From: Limnochordaceae bacterium
GTDB taxonomy: Bacteria; Bacillota; Limnochordia; Limnochordales; Geochordaceae
Reading direction: 5' to 3'
Assembly (NCBI GenBank): GCA_014896295.1
Contig: JADBKR010000007.1
Location: 372,001 to 436,000 of the forward strand
DNA: 64,000 nucleotides
Of the stretch, positions 7,574 to 16,301 are shown in pieces. Each line of letters opens with the position of its first letter. The stretch's first letter is position 1. The notes under the pieces were generated by a model that searched no databases, was not told the origin of the DNA, and was given only the letters and a program-made list of their open reading frames with translations. Both the position numbers and the translations under genes were made by a program.

Positions 7574-8921
7574 CGGGCGTCTCCCCTTCCTCGAGAGGGG
7601 TTTTCTCCCGCTCGCCGCCTCCGGCGACGATCCGGCCCGCGGCGACGACCATCCAAACCGCCCCGTCCGCTCCCATCCGATACGGCAGGTGGAGGTACGA
7701 CGGGCCGGCTACCAGGATGAAGTCGGCGCGCTTGCCGACCTCCAGGCTTCCGACCTCGTGCCCCAGGGCCAGGGCATGGGCCGCGTTGATGGTGCACCCT
7801 GCCAGGGACTCCTCCGGGGTCAGGCCCAGCACCGTGCACCCCAGCGCCGTGACCAGCGCCATGGACTCCACCGGGCTCGTGCCCGGGTTGTGGTCGGAGG
7901 CCAGGGCAACGGGCACCCGGTGGTAGCGCATCCCTTCGACGTCCGGTAAGGCCCGGCTGCGCGTGAACAGATGCGCGCCCGGCAACAGCACGGCGACCGT
8001 GCCCGAAGCGGCCAGGCGCTCCAGGTCCTCTCGTGGGGTAAAGTCGAGATGGTCGGCGCTGGTCGCGCCCATCTCGGCCGCGAGCCGCGCTCCACCCAGA
8101 GGGTGGAACTGGTCGGCGTGCACCTTCAAGCCCAGCCCGAGCCGGGCCGCCCGGCTGAGGATGCGGCGGGCCTGGTCCGGCGTGAAGGCGCCTTCCTCAC
8201 AAAAGACGTCGCAAAACCTCGCGAGCCCCGGACGCCGGGCCGCCGCCGGGAGCATGACCTCCTCGACCAGGTCCACGTACGCCTCGGGGTCGGAACGGTA
8301 CTCCGGAGGGACGGCGTGCGCCCCCAGGAACGTCGGCACCACCTGCGCCGGCACCAGTTCGGCGGCGGCTGCGATGGCATCCAGCAGCCGGAGCTCTCCC
8401 TCCGGCTCCAGCGCGTACCCGCTCTTCACCTCGATGGTCGTGGCGCCTGCCCGCATCATCCGGCGCAACCGCTCCGCCATCCCCGAGACCAGGTCCTCGG
8501 TCGAGGCCTCCCGGGTCCGCCGGACCGTCTGCCAGATGCCGCCGCCGGACTGCAGGATCCTCAGGTAAGGCTCTCCCCGAAGCAGCCTCCCCCACTCTTC
8601 GGCTCGGTCGCCCGCATAGACCGCGTGGGTGTGGGGATCGACCAGGCCCGGGAGCACCGCGTGGCCCTGGGCGTCCACCACCACCGTCTCCCGGTCCCAG
8701 CTCACCCGCCGCTCGACCTCGCCGGTGCGGCCGACCGCCACGATGCGATCGCCCCTGCAGGCCACCGCCCCGTCCTCCACGAGCCCCAGCCACCCTGGCT
8801 CCGGTGAGCCGGCCACCGGCCGCTCCGACCAGCCGCGCAACGTCACGACCTGCTGCGCCCTGCGCACCAGCAAGTCTGCCCGGCCCAGGAAGCGAGAACG
8901 TCCGGCACCAGGCCTCATCAT
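7557..8921 (-). CDS. hutI: Imidazolonepropionase
   Basis: A 454-residue amidohydrolase that opens imidazolone-5-propionate to N-formimino-L-glutamate, the third step of histidine degradation. Metal-binding motifs are in order: LPGLVDPHTHAVYAGDRAEEW near residue 95, GATTIEVKSGYALEPEGELRLL, VPTFLGAHAVPPEYR, GLKVHADQFHPLGG, and ASDHNPGTSP with the final metal aspartate. These are diagnostic of HutI. The N-terminus carries about 20 extra residues relative to common homologues. The gene lies 4 nt after ftcD, its product's next enzyme, so the two are surely one operon. Confidence 0.96.
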   Translation of the reverse strand: MMRPGAGRSRFLGRADLLVRRAQQVVTLRGWSERPVAGSPEPGWLGLVEDGAVACRGDRIVAVGRTGEVERRVSWDRETVVVDAQGHAVLPGLVDPHTHAVYAGDRAEEWGRLLRGEPYLRILQSGGGIWQTVRRTREASTEDLVSGMAERLRRMMRAGATTIEVKSGYALEPEGELRLLDAIAAAAELVPAQVVPTFLGAHAVPPEYRSDPEAYVDLVEEVMLPAAARRPGLARFCDVFCEEGAFTPDQARRILSRAARLGLGLKVHADQFHPLGGARLAAEMGATSADHLDFTPREDLERLAASGTVAVLLPGAHLFTRSRALPDVEGMRYHRVPVALASDHNPGTSPVESMALVTALGCTVLGLTPEESLAGCTINAAHALALGHEVGSLEVGKRADFILVAGPSYLHLPYRMGADGAVWMVVAAGRIVAGGGEREKTPLEEGETPDDADA

Positions 8922-8925
8922 CGCC

Positions 8926-9846
8926 TCAGCGTGGCCCCTCCACCTCGTTCAAGCGGCGCTCCAGGATCTGGCGGCGGCTCCACGTCCCGCCGAGCTGCAG
9001 ATAGTATTCGGCACAATCGAGCAGCGCGTCTTCCGGTACCAGGCCCACGATCTCGCTCGACCGGATCGCCACCCCGTGCCGGCGCGCTTCCGCCGCCACC
9101 AGCTCGAAGGCCCGGTAGATCGGCGTCTTCTCGTAGTCGACCAGGTTCATGGAGACCTGAGTGGTGCCGCGCTTTTCGAGCCGGACCCCCATCGCCCGCA
9201 CGTTGACCAGGCCTCCGCTCGACTCCCGCACGTTGCGGGCAATGGCCCGGGCAACTTCCAGGTCCGCCGTGGCGAGCTCCACGTTGTAGGCGATGAGCGG
9301 CTTGCGCACCCCCACCACGGTCGCTCCCGCCGACGGGTGCACCGCGGCGGGCCCGAAATCCGGCCGCCGCTCGGGGTCGGCGTCCATCGCCTCCTGCAGG
9401 CCCTCGAAGTTGCCGCGCCGCAGGAAGCTCAGGTCCCGCCGCCGCGGGGAGGTGGCCGCCTCTCCGTACAAGAAGACCGGCACCCCGAGCTCTTCGGCAA
9501 TGCGACGCCCCAGTCGCTGTGCGGCGGGTACCAGGTCCTGGAGCGTCACGCCCCGGATCGGCACCAGCGGCACGACATCCGCCGCCCCGATCCGGGGGTG
9601 CCCGCCCTGATGGTGGCGCAAGTCGATCTGCCGGACCGCCTCCCGTACCCCTCGAAACGCGGCCTCCAGCACCTCTTCCACGGGCCCGGCGAACGTGACC
9701 ACCGACCGGTTGTGGTCCTCGTCGGACTCGGTATCCAGCAGGTAGACCCCCGATACGCCAGCGATCGCCTCGACGATGGCCTGGACCACCTGGGGCCGGC
9801 GGCCTTCGCTGAAATTGGGCACGCACTCCACGAGCACCCGCTCCAC
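8926..9846 (-). CDS. ftcD: Glutamate formimidoyltransferase
   Basis: Transfers the formimino group of formiminoglutamate to tetrahydrofolate, the final step of the tetrahydrofolate-dependent histidine degradation route. The protein begins MERVLVECVPNFSEGRRP, the family hallmark, followed by DEDHNRSVVTFAG, RHHQGGHPRIGAADVVPLVP, and LIAYNVELATADLEVARAIA. It has only the transferase domain (about 306 residues); the cyclodeaminase is encoded separately at 13693-14343. I chose GTG 9846 because GGAG lies 6 nt upstream; a GTG at 9858 would add four residues but has a poorer site. It follows the Nudix gene by about 20 nt and precedes hutI by 4 nt. Confidence 0.95.
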   Translation of the reverse strand: MERVLVECVPNFSEGRRPQVVQAIVEAIAGVSGVYLLDTESDEDHNRSVVTFAGPVEEVLEAAFRGVREAVRQIDLRHHQGGHPRIGAADVVPLVPIRGVTLQDLVPAAQRLGRRIAEELGVPVFLYGEAATSPRRRDLSFLRRGNFEGLQEAMDADPERRPDFGPAAVHPSAGATVVGVRKPLIAYNVELATADLEVARAIARNVRESSGGLVNVRAMGVRLEKRGTTQVSMNLVDYEKTPIYRAFELVAAEARRHGVAIRSSEIVGLVPEDALLDCAEYYLQLGGTWSRRQILERRLNEVEGPR

Positions 9847-9865
9847 GGCCTGCTCCACCCCTGTG

Positions 9866-10354
9866 TCAAGACCCTTCCTGCAGGGTCCGTAGCGCCTTTC
9901 TCGACCAGAGGCGGATCTCCTCGGTCATGCCCAGGCCCTCCCACTCCTGCTCCGAGAACCACCCCATCGTGCGGGCCTCACCGTTGGGCACCGGCTCGGG
10001 CGGACGTTGCCCGGCGGCACACGGCGGAACCGGGCGTGCGAAGTAGATGAAGTCGATGTGCTCGTGCCCCGGCTCGATCGCCTCGAGCTGGACCCCCTCG
10101 GGGCGGATGAGCTGCCGGGGCGAAGCGACGTCGATACCGCGCTGGCCGACCAGCTGCACGAGCAGCCCGGACTCCTCCAGCACCTCCCGCACGGCGGCGT
10201 CGTCCGGCAGCTCGCCGTCCTTGACGTGTCCCCCCGGCGGCAGCCACTTCCCGTACCGGCGGTGGTACATCAAGAGGACGCGCCCGTTGCACACGACGAA
10301 GACGGCTACGGTAAAATCACGGCGGGGGCGAGGAGAGCTCGACGACGCGGTCAT
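9866..10354 (-). CDS. NUDIX hydrolase
   Basis: A 162-residue Nudix enzyme. The Nudix box runs from GGHVKDGELPDDAAVREVLEE into the following residues, with all Glu positions of the GX5EX7REUXEEXGU pattern present. The preceding beta strand is DFTVAVFVVCNGRVLLMYHRRYGKWLPPGG. Substrate is not predictable; the family hydrolyses nucleoside diphosphate derivatives. The frame is open upstream, but ATG 10354 fits the domain boundary. It sits immediately before ftcD on the same strand and could be co-transcribed, with no clear functional link to histidine use. Confidence 0.85.
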   Translation of the reverse strand: MTASSSSPRPRRDFTVAVFVVCNGRVLLMYHRRYGKWLPPGGHVKDGELPDDAAVREVLEESGLLVQLVGQRGIDVASPRQLIRPEGVQLEAIEPGHEHIDFIYFARPVPPCAAGQRPPEPVPNGEARTMGWFSEQEWEGLGMTEEIRLWSRKALRTLQEGS

Positions 10355-10462
10355 CGGGCCCCAGCCCCGCCTGCTCCCGTGTCGCCGGCACCTCGACCGC
10401 CCGGGGCAGGGAACGCAGGCCGCCGTTTCGAACCAACGCTTTGCCAGACAGGGGGTAGCACG

Positions 10463-10750
10463 TTGAACTGGGGCACGCTCATCATCGTCGCCATGTGGCT
10501 CGTCCTTGCCGTCGTCCTCTTCTGGGCCATCGTCGCCGGCCAACGGGCAGCTGCCTCCGCAGGCCTTCGCATGCGTGCACGCCTGGTGGATCTGCCGGCC
10601 CGCGTGCCACCTGCTCGACCGGCCACGCAGAGCGAGCCGTCCCGGGATCCGGCAGGCGCACCGGGCGATCCCGCGCAGCCTGCCCGGCCTGCGAAGCCTG
10701 CCGGAGTCGCCCGCGCCGCGAGCGCGTCATCCGGGGCCGCCGGCTCCTGA
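10463..10750 (+). CDS. Small single-pass membrane protein, unknown function
   Basis: A 95-residue reading frame with TTG start at 10463 and GGGGG 7 nt upstream. Residues about 3-24 form a hydrophobic helix (LIIVAMWLVLAVVLFWAIVAG), followed by a basic patch (LRMRARLVDLPARVPP) and a Pro/Ala/Ser-rich tail. It is the only plus-strand gene in this block and its last 24 nt overlap the 3' end of hutH on the other strand. I recognise no family. Third codon positions are GC-rich in this frame, which supports coding, but the low-complexity tail weakens that argument. Confidence 0.5.
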   Translation: MNWGTLIIVAMWLVLAVVLFWAIVAGQRAAASAGLRMRARLVDLPARVPPARPATQSEPSRDPAGAPGDPAQPARPAKPAGVARAASASSGAAGS

Positions 10751-12313
10751 GCCCGGCCCAGCGCCGTCCACGGGCACGAAGCCCGCGAGGCGCAGGGCCG
10801 GGGACGCTCGCCGCACCTGCTCGATGACTTCGCCGGCCGCGACCCGCTCGCTCACCTGCTCGACGTAGCCCGACAGGGCCCGGTCCTCGTCGTGCACCGA
10901 GGGGACCAGGGCCCGTACCCACTCCAGCACCGCCGCGCCCGCCGGGCTGAGGGGCGCATCCCGGTACTGCGCCGCCTGGGCGGCCGTGACCAGCTCCAGC
11001 GCGACCAGCCGCGCCAGCCGCCGGACGGCCTCCTCGAAGGCCAGCGCCGCCTGGGTGCCCATGCTTACCACGTCTTCCTGCCCCGCGGACGTCGGGATGG
11101 TGTGCACCGACCAGGGCCCGGCCAGGGCCCGGCAATCGGCAGCGAGCGAGGCGGCGACGTATTGAGCCATCATGAGCCCTGAGCGCAAGCCGCTCCGGGG
11201 CGTCAAGAACGGAGGGAGCCCCTCGCTCGTATGGGGGTTGACGAGCCGGTCGATGCGCCGCTCGATGACGTTGGCCATGGTCGCCACCCCGATGCGGCAG
11301 GCGTCCCAGGCCAGCGCCACGGGCTGTGCGTGGAAGTTGGCGCCGGACAGGATGACCTGCGCCTCCGGAAAAACCAGCGGGTTGTCGACCACGCTGTTCA
11401 TCTCGGTCACGGCGATCCCGGCCGCCCACGCGAAGAGGCTTCGAGCCGACCCGTGAATGGCGGGGACCGCCCGCAGCGAGTAGGCGTCCTGCGGCGGCCC
11501 ATCTCCAGGCACCCGCAACCGGCCGCTCCCCTGCAGCAGCGCTCGGACGTTGGCGGCGACGGCAAGGGCCTGCGGATGCGGCCGGAGCTCCAAAAGGCGC
11601 GCATCGAAGGGCTCGGCGCTGCCTCCCAGCGCCTCGATCGTCAAGGCGCAGGCTATGTCGGAGGTGATCACCAGGCGCTCCAGCGTGGCCAGGGCGAGTG
11701 CGCCCACCGCCGTGGTCACCTCGGTGCCGTTGACCAGTGCCAGGCCCTCCTTCGCCTCCAGGCGCAGCGGCGCCATCCCTACCTCGGCCAGAGCCTGCGC
11801 CGCGGGCATGCGCCGCCCCTGGGACGACCAGACCTCCCCCTCCCCCACCAGCGCCAGCGCCACGTGGGCCAGAGGCACCAGGTCACCACTTGCCCCCACC
11901 GAGCCCCAAGCCGGAATCACGGGGATGCGGTCGGCGTTGAGCATGCCGGCGAGCTGCAGGACCACCTCCGGGCGAACTCCCGAGTAGCCGCGCGCCAGGC
12001 TGCTCAGGCGCAGGAAAAGGACCGCCCGGCTCTGCTCCAGGGTGAGCGTGGGCCCTACCCCGATGGCGTGGCTGCGGATCAGGTTGTGCTGCAGCTCGGC
12101 CGCAAGCCGCGGAGAGACTCGTACGTACCCGAGATGCCCGAAGCCCGTATTGACCCCGTACGTCGCCCGGGGAGCATCCACGGCGGCTTCGATGACCCTC
12201 CGGCCCTGCTCGAGCCACTGCAGGAGCTCCGGGTCGATCTCCACGGCGGGCCGCCCTTGGGGGCGCCCGGCGACCCGCACGCCGGCCACGGACTCGAGCA
12301 AGCCCAGCGACAC
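10727..12313 (-). CDS. hutH: Histidine ammonia-lyase
   Basis: Deaminates L-histidine to urocanate, the first step of the hut pathway. The MIO prosthetic group forms from Ala-Ser-Gly in GSVGASGDLVPLAHVAL near residue 145. Other family stretches are YGVNTGFGHL, LVNGTEVTTAVGALAL, NSVVDNPLVFP, and the C-terminal SAGQEDVVSMG. Length 528 is close to usual. In frame upstream of GTG 12313 are codons for GRVVPLSEAIRVGRGVSV, which resembles the normal HutH N-terminus, but no ATG, GTG or TTG precedes them before hisC coding; the start may be shifted by a missed error or use a rare codon. hisC ends 32 nt upstream. Urocanase (hutU), the next enzyme, is not in the window. Confidence 0.95.
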   Translation of the reverse strand: MSLGLLESVAGVRVAGRPQGRPAVEIDPELLQWLEQGRRVIEAAVDAPRATYGVNTGFGHLGYVRVSPRLAAELQHNLIRSHAIGVGPTLTLEQSRAVLFLRLSSLARGYSGVRPEVVLQLAGMLNADRIPVIPAWGSVGASGDLVPLAHVALALVGEGEVWSSQGRRMPAAQALAEVGMAPLRLEAKEGLALVNGTEVTTAVGALALATLERLVITSDIACALTIEALGGSAEPFDARLLELRPHPQALAVAANVRALLQGSGRLRVPGDGPPQDAYSLRAVPAIHGSARSLFAWAAGIAVTEMNSVVDNPLVFPEAQVILSGANFHAQPVALAWDACRIGVATMANVIERRIDRLVNPHTSEGLPPFLTPRSGLRSGLMMAQYVAASLAADCRALAGPWSVHTIPTSAGQEDVVSMGTQAALAFEEAVRRLARLVALELVTAAQAAQYRDAPLSPAGAAVLEWVRALVPSVHDEDRALSGYVEQVSERVAAGEVIEQVRRASPALRLAGFVPVDGAGPGSGAGGPG

Positions 12314-12345
12314 GCTGACCCCGCGCCCGACGCGTATGGCCTCGC

Positions 12346-13563
12346 TCAGGGGGACGACCCTCCCTGGTGGCGCCCGGTCCCGGCCTCGGCCAGTACCTGT
12401 TGCAGCGCCTCGATGAACCGCCAGTTTTGAGCCGGCGTCCCTATCGTGACCCGGATGAAGGAGTGCTGCCCCCAGATCTCTCCCGGCCGCACCAGCACGC
12501 CCAGGCGGGCAAGCCGCGGCACCAGCACGGAAGAGGGCACCGGCGTCTCGATCCAGAGGAAATTGGCCTGGCTCGGCACGTAGCCGATCCCCATGGCGTC
12601 GAGCCGGCGCATCATCTCCTCCCGGCCCTGCAGCACCATGTCGCGCGCTCGCAGCCGGTGGGCTTCGTCCTCGAGCGCGGCCAGCGCCGCCGCTTCGGCG
12701 AGGCGGTTGGTCGAAAACGGCTCACGGGCGCTCCACATCGCCCGGGCCACCTCCGGGGGGCAGAGCGCGAAGCCGACCCGCAACCCTGCCAGCCCGTACG
12801 CCTTCGAAAAGGTGCGCAGCACCACCACCGGCGCCCCGTCCCGCACGAGACCGGGGCCGTCCGGATAGGATCCGTCCGTGACGAAGTCGGCGTACGCCTC
12901 GTCGAGCACCAGGAGCGACCCGCCGGGCATGGCATCGATGATGGACCGCACCTGATCCCCGGAGAGGATCGTCCCCGTGGGGTTGTTGGGGTTGCAGACG
13001 AAAGCCACGGAGGCACCTGTCTTGAAGGCCGAGGCAATGGCCTGAGCATCCAGGAACGGCCCTCGCATCGGGACCCGCTCGATGCGAGCTCCCGCCAGGT
13101 GCGCGGCAATCTCGTACGAGGCGAACGTCACGGCCGGGATGGCCACGGAGCGCCCGGGCTCCAGCATCACCTGGGCCAGCAGGGTGATGAGGTTGTCGCC
13201 CCCATTGGCGACCACGATTTGCTCGGCCGGCACCCTGAACCGCCGGGCCAGCGCGAGGCGCAGCTGGCGGCACTCCGGATCCGGGTACCGGTGGGACTCC
13301 CAGGCAGCCCGGCAGATGGCCTCCACCGCCCGGGGCGAAGGTCCCAACGGGTTTTCGTTGGACGAGAGCTTGACGGCGCCCGCTTCGCCCGCGCCCTGGA
13401 GGACGGGCTCGACGTCTTCGGGCGACAACCCAGGCACGTAACGAGGTAGCGTCTCGAGCGCCGGGCGGAGCTCGAAGCGGCGGCCGGGCAAACTGGTCGC
13501 GGTCGTGGCGTGCGCCCTCCCGTCTGCTTCCTGCGGCGCAACTTCGACGGAGGTGCGGTGCAT
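12346..13563 (-). CDS. hisC: Histidinol-phosphate aminotransferase
   Basis: A PLP-dependent class I/II aminotransferase of 405 residues that interconverts imidazole acetol phosphate and histidinol phosphate. Typical HisC features are KLSSNENPLGPSPRAV, the cofactor-binding VANGGDNLITLLAQ, VAFVCNPNNPTGTIL, LVLDEAYADFV, the Schiff-base lysine in RTFSKAYGLAGLRVGFAL, and a closing FIRVTIGT. The position directly upstream of hutH is odd for a biosynthetic enzyme; it may have another aromatic or imidazole transamination role (inference). ATG 13563 follows GGAAAGG with almost no spacer, so the exact start is uncertain. The frame continues upstream without homology. Confidence 0.93.
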   Translation of the reverse strand: MHRTSVEVAPQEADGRAHATTATSLPGRRFELRPALETLPRYVPGLSPEDVEPVLQGAGEAGAVKLSSNENPLGPSPRAVEAICRAAWESHRYPDPECRQLRLALARRFRVPAEQIVVANGGDNLITLLAQVMLEPGRSVAIPAVTFASYEIAAHLAGARIERVPMRGPFLDAQAIASAFKTGASVAFVCNPNNPTGTILSGDQVRSIIDAMPGGSLLVLDEAYADFVTDGSYPDGPGLVRDGAPVVVLRTFSKAYGLAGLRVGFALCPPEVARAMWSAREPFSTNRLAEAAALAALEDEAHRLRARDMVLQGREEMMRRLDAMGIGYVPSQANFLWIETPVPSSVLVPRLARLGVLVRPGEIWGQHSFIRVTIGTPAQNWRFIEALQQVLAEAGTGRHQGGSSP

Positions 13564-13692
13564 CCTTTCCAGAAGGGGCCGGATGGGCCGGCACCGCCTC
13601 CAGGAACGCACGCCGGCACGCCGGGACTGTGGCGGCCGCCCTGCGCTCACAGTAGGATAACAGTGCGAACCTTGGGCAAGAGGCAGGGGACC

Positions 13693-14343
13693 ATGGAGCC
13701 CGTAGCAGAGCATACCGTCCGGGCGTTCGTGAGCGAGCTGGCTTCCGCCGACCCGGTGCCGGGCGGGGGAGCGGCGGCGGCCGCGGCCGGCGCGTGCGGC
13801 GGCGCCCTGGTGGCCATGGTGGCCCGGGTGGCCCGGCGCCGCGTCGACGACGAAGAGCTGGCCAACCACCTGGAGGAGTGGGCCCACCAGGCCGACCAGC
13901 TGAGCGAGAGCTTGCTGGCCCTGGCATCACGAGATGCCGAGGCTTTCCACCAGGTGATGCGAGCCTACCGTCTGCCCAAGGGTTCGGAATCGGAGGCGCG
14001 GGCCCGCACCGAGGCCATCCATCAGGCGCTCGAGCACGCGGCCCGGGTGCCCCTGCAGGCGGTCGAGACCGCCTTGCGTGGGCTCGACCTGCTCTCCCAC
14101 GTGATGCCGCTGGTGCCGGTGGTGGCGCTGTCGGACGCGGGGGTGGCCGCGTGGCTCCTGCGGGCTTGCATCGAGGGCGCCGCCCTCAACGTCCGGGCCA
14201 ACTGGCAGTCACTCCCTGCCGTGCCCGGCGGGACGTACCAGCACCTGGAAGAGATGGTCGCCCGCAGCCGCTCGCTGTTCGACGAAATGCGCCAGCGGCT
14301 GGGTCCCTTATCCAACGGAGGGATACCAGTACCGGCTCCCTGA
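13693..14343 (+). CDS. Formimidoyltetrahydrofolate cyclodeaminase (FTCD_C/FchA family)
   Basis: A 216-residue all-helical protein of the formiminotransferase-cyclodeaminase C-terminal family, converting 5-formimino-THF to 5,10-methenyl-THF and ammonia. It has the signature FVSELASADPVPGGGAAAAAAGACGG near residue 12, later DAEAFHQVMRAYRLPKG, and near the C-terminus SDAGVAAWLLRACIEGAALNVRAN. It completes the one-carbon salvage begun by ftcD, though it is transcribed divergently from hisC. The start at ATG 13693 follows AGGGG and matches the family N-terminus. Its last 36 nt overlap the 3' end of udp on the opposite strand. Confidence 0.92.
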   Translation: MEPVAEHTVRAFVSELASADPVPGGGAAAAAAGACGGALVAMVARVARRRVDDEELANHLEEWAHQADQLSESLLALASRDAEAFHQVMRAYRLPKGSESEARARTEAIHQALEHAARVPLQAVETALRGLDLLSHVMPLVPVVALSDAGVAAWLLRACIEGAALNVRANWQSLPAVPGGTYQHLEEMVARSRSLFDEMRQRLGPLSNGGIPVPAP

Positions 14344-15135
14344 GCGCTTCATACGGGCATCCCACTCGGCCAGGATACGCACGGCCTCCGATGCGGTACG
14401 GGCCGCCTCCTCGATGCCGCCGTACGTCATCTCGTCGGTGACGCGGTTGGCCACCACGGCCATCACGCCGCCTGAGCGCAACCCGAAGAGGCTGGCCAGG
14501 GTGTAGATGGTGGCCGCTTCCATCTCGAAGACCTGGACCCGAGCCCGGCGCAGATCCTCGATGCGCCGCTCGGCCCCGCTCTGGGAGTAGCCTCCGAAAC
14601 CGGGCCGGCTCTGCCCCAGGTGGAAGGTGGCCGTCGAGGCGGAGACGCCCACGTGGTACCGCATGCCCAGACGCTGTGCCGCCTCCACGAGAGCAGCGGT
14701 CACCTGATAGTGGGAGGCGGCCGGGTAAGCCAGGTCGACGTAGTCGGCCGAAGCCCCATCCAACCGCACCGCCGCGCTCACGATGACGAGATCGCCGCAC
14801 GCTATCTCCGGCTGGATGGCGCCGCACGTCCCCACCCGGATGAACGTGTCGGCCCCGATCTCGGCCAGCTCTTCGATCGCAATCGCCGTCGACGACCCGC
14901 CGATGCCGGTCGAGGTCGACGAAATGGGTACACCCCCGACCCGCCCGGTGTACGTGGTGTACTCCCGGTGCCGCGCCACCTCCCGTCGCTCGTCCCAAAA
15001 CCGGGCGATGAGCGGGACGCGCTCCGGGTCTCCGGGCAGCAACACGTACCGGGCGACCTCTCCCGGAGCGCACCGGACGTGATACGGCACCCCGCCGGAT
15101 TGCGGGCGAGATGCCCCTGAGCGCCACGACTCCAC
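14308..15135 (-). CDS. udp: Uridine phosphorylase (nucleoside phosphorylase family)
   Basis: A 275-residue phosphorylase that splits a nucleoside to base and ribose-1-phosphate. The phosphate-binding GDPERVPLIA lies near residue 38, followed by YTGRVGGVPISSTSTGIGGSS, FIRVGTCGAIQPEIACGDLVIV, and the nucleoside-binding QVFEMEAATIYTLASLFGLRSG. The last stretch and NRVTDE resemble Udp more than PNP, so uridine is the likeliest substrate. GTG 15135 is chosen because GGAGG lies 6 nt ahead. It is the last gene of a run that includes the phosphoesterase and the Trm112-like gene. Confidence 0.88.
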   Translation of the reverse strand: MESWRSGASRPQSGGVPYHVRCAPGEVARYVLLPGDPERVPLIARFWDERREVARHREYTTYTGRVGGVPISSTSTGIGGSSTAIAIEELAEIGADTFIRVGTCGAIQPEIACGDLVIVSAAVRLDGASADYVDLAYPAASHYQVTAALVEAAQRLGMRYHVGVSASTATFHLGQSRPGFGGYSQSGAERRIEDLRRARVQVFEMEAATIYTLASLFGLRSGGVMAVVANRVTDEMTYGGIEEAARTASEAVRILAEWDARMKRSGSRYWYPSVG

Positions 15136-15170
15136 GGTGATCCTCCTTCTGCGCCTGCCGTCTTCCCGGC

Positions 15171-15899
15171 TCACAGGCTGACCCGATCGGGCGGCAGCCC
15201 CCTGCGAATCGCCACCGCCCACCGCTGGACGCCCGGCATGCCGGTCCTCTGGGCCTCCTGGGCGGCGCCGTCCACGTCGTACACGATGCGCCGGTGCTCC
15301 ACCTGCCAGGTCCCATCGCCTGCCCAGGTCAGCAGCACGTAACTGGCCCTGGGGTCGCCGTCGAGCGGAAGACCGACGGAGCCCGTCCCGACCACGGTCA
15401 CCCGCCGCAGGTCGACCCGGTACGCCTGGTGGTCGTGCCCGTGCACCACGACCCGGGCGGGCGCCTGGCCGAACAGCTTCTCGAGCCCCTCTTCCTGGGT
15501 GCGGTGGGGAAGCGGCCGGGCCGGATCATCCAGGGAACTGTGCACGACCAGCACCTCTTGCGGCGACTTTTCGGGCGCGGCGCCGCCCGGAGGCGCGATC
15601 CGGTGCTGCAAGGGCAGCCCTCGCACGAACTCGAGGTCCTCGGGCGACAGCCGGCCGAGCGCCCAGCGCCCCCAGGGGTGCGTCGCTCCGGACTCCTGCA
15701 GCAGGGCCAGGTCGGTGTTACCGGCCACGCACGGGATCCGGAAGTCGCGCAGGGTGCGAATGACCGCCTCCGGGAACGGCCCGCCCCAGGCAAGGTCGCC
15801 GGCGCATACCAGGAGGTCGGCGTGGCCCGCGGCGTCCTGCAGCACCGCTTCGAGGGCGTGCCGGTTGCCGTGGACGTCCGAGAAGACCGCGACGCGCAT
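15171..15899 (-). CDS. Metallophosphoesterase (YfcE/DUF2156-like calcineurin fold)
   Basis: A 242-residue calcineurin-like phosphoesterase with a complete set of metal ligands: MRVAVFSDVHGNRHALEAVL at the start, LLVCAGDLAWGGPFPEAV, CVAGNTDLALL, VLVVHSS and VVVHGHDHQAYR, then VVGTGSVGLPLDGDPRASYVLL. This pattern is typical of small cytosolic phosphodiesterases such as YfcE and of diadenosine tetraphosphatase relatives. The substrate is not predictable. The ATG at 15899 begins exactly at the first metal motif. It contrasts with the degenerate phosphoesterase domain at 4300-5230. Confidence 0.88.
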   Translation of the reverse strand: MRVAVFSDVHGNRHALEAVLQDAAGHADLLVCAGDLAWGGPFPEAVIRTLRDFRIPCVAGNTDLALLQESGATHPWGRWALGRLSPEDLEFVRGLPLQHRIAPPGGAAPEKSPQEVLVVHSSLDDPARPLPHRTQEEGLEKLFGQAPARVVVHGHDHQAYRVDLRRVTVVGTGSVGLPLDGDPRASYVLLTWAGDGTWQVEHRRIVYDVDGAAQEAQRTGMPGVQRWAVAIRRGLPPDRVSL

Positions 15900-15924
15900 T
15901 CCCTTCGCATCCTTTCCCGTTCGT

Positions 15925-16140
15925 TCACTCAGGCTCCGGCCCGAGGGGCTCCAGCTGCTCCACGGGGACGTCGACGTACTTGTCCCCTTCTTCGACCAGC
16001 ATGATAGGGATTCCCTCACGGACGGGATACTTGCGGCGGCACTCCGGGTTGGCGCAGACCAGCCAGGTTTGCCGCTCCAAGGTGACCCGGTGCCGGCAGG
16101 CCGGGCATACCAGGATTTCCACCAGCTCTCGGAACGTCAA
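15925..16140 (-). CDS. Trm112-like zinc-binding protein
   Basis: A 71-residue protein with VEILVCPACRHRV, LVCANPECRRKYPVREGIPIML, i.e. two CxxC/CxxxxC pairs forming a zinc ribbon of the Trm112/YcaR type. In eukaryotes and archaea Trm112 activates methyltransferases; the bacterial role is poorly known. TTG 16140 is preceded by GGAGGGG at 6 nt, which decides the start. It lies 25 nt upstream of the phosphoesterase and is likely co-transcribed with it. Confidence 0.85.
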   Translation of the reverse strand: MTFRELVEILVCPACRHRVTLERQTWLVCANPECRRKYPVREGIPIMLVEEGDKYVDVPVEQLEPLGPEPE

Positions 16141-16301
16141 GCTCTTCCCCTCCTTCTCTCTCGCCGGTGGCTTCGCCGGGTGGCACGCCCGTCCTTCCGG
16201 CAAGAGGGATCTCCGGCCCTCGGACGGAACGGAACAGGAGAGCGCAGTGTACCGGCTTTTCACGGAGTCTGCCCGCCGAGGGCTACAGGGAGGCGAGCCC
16301 G

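Noticed and set aside
12314-12345. Extending hutH upstream into hisC to include the GRVVPLSEAIRVGRG segment
   Set aside because: The segment looks HutH-like, but no ATG, GTG or TTG occurs in frame before it, so I kept GTG 12313 and recorded the doubt.
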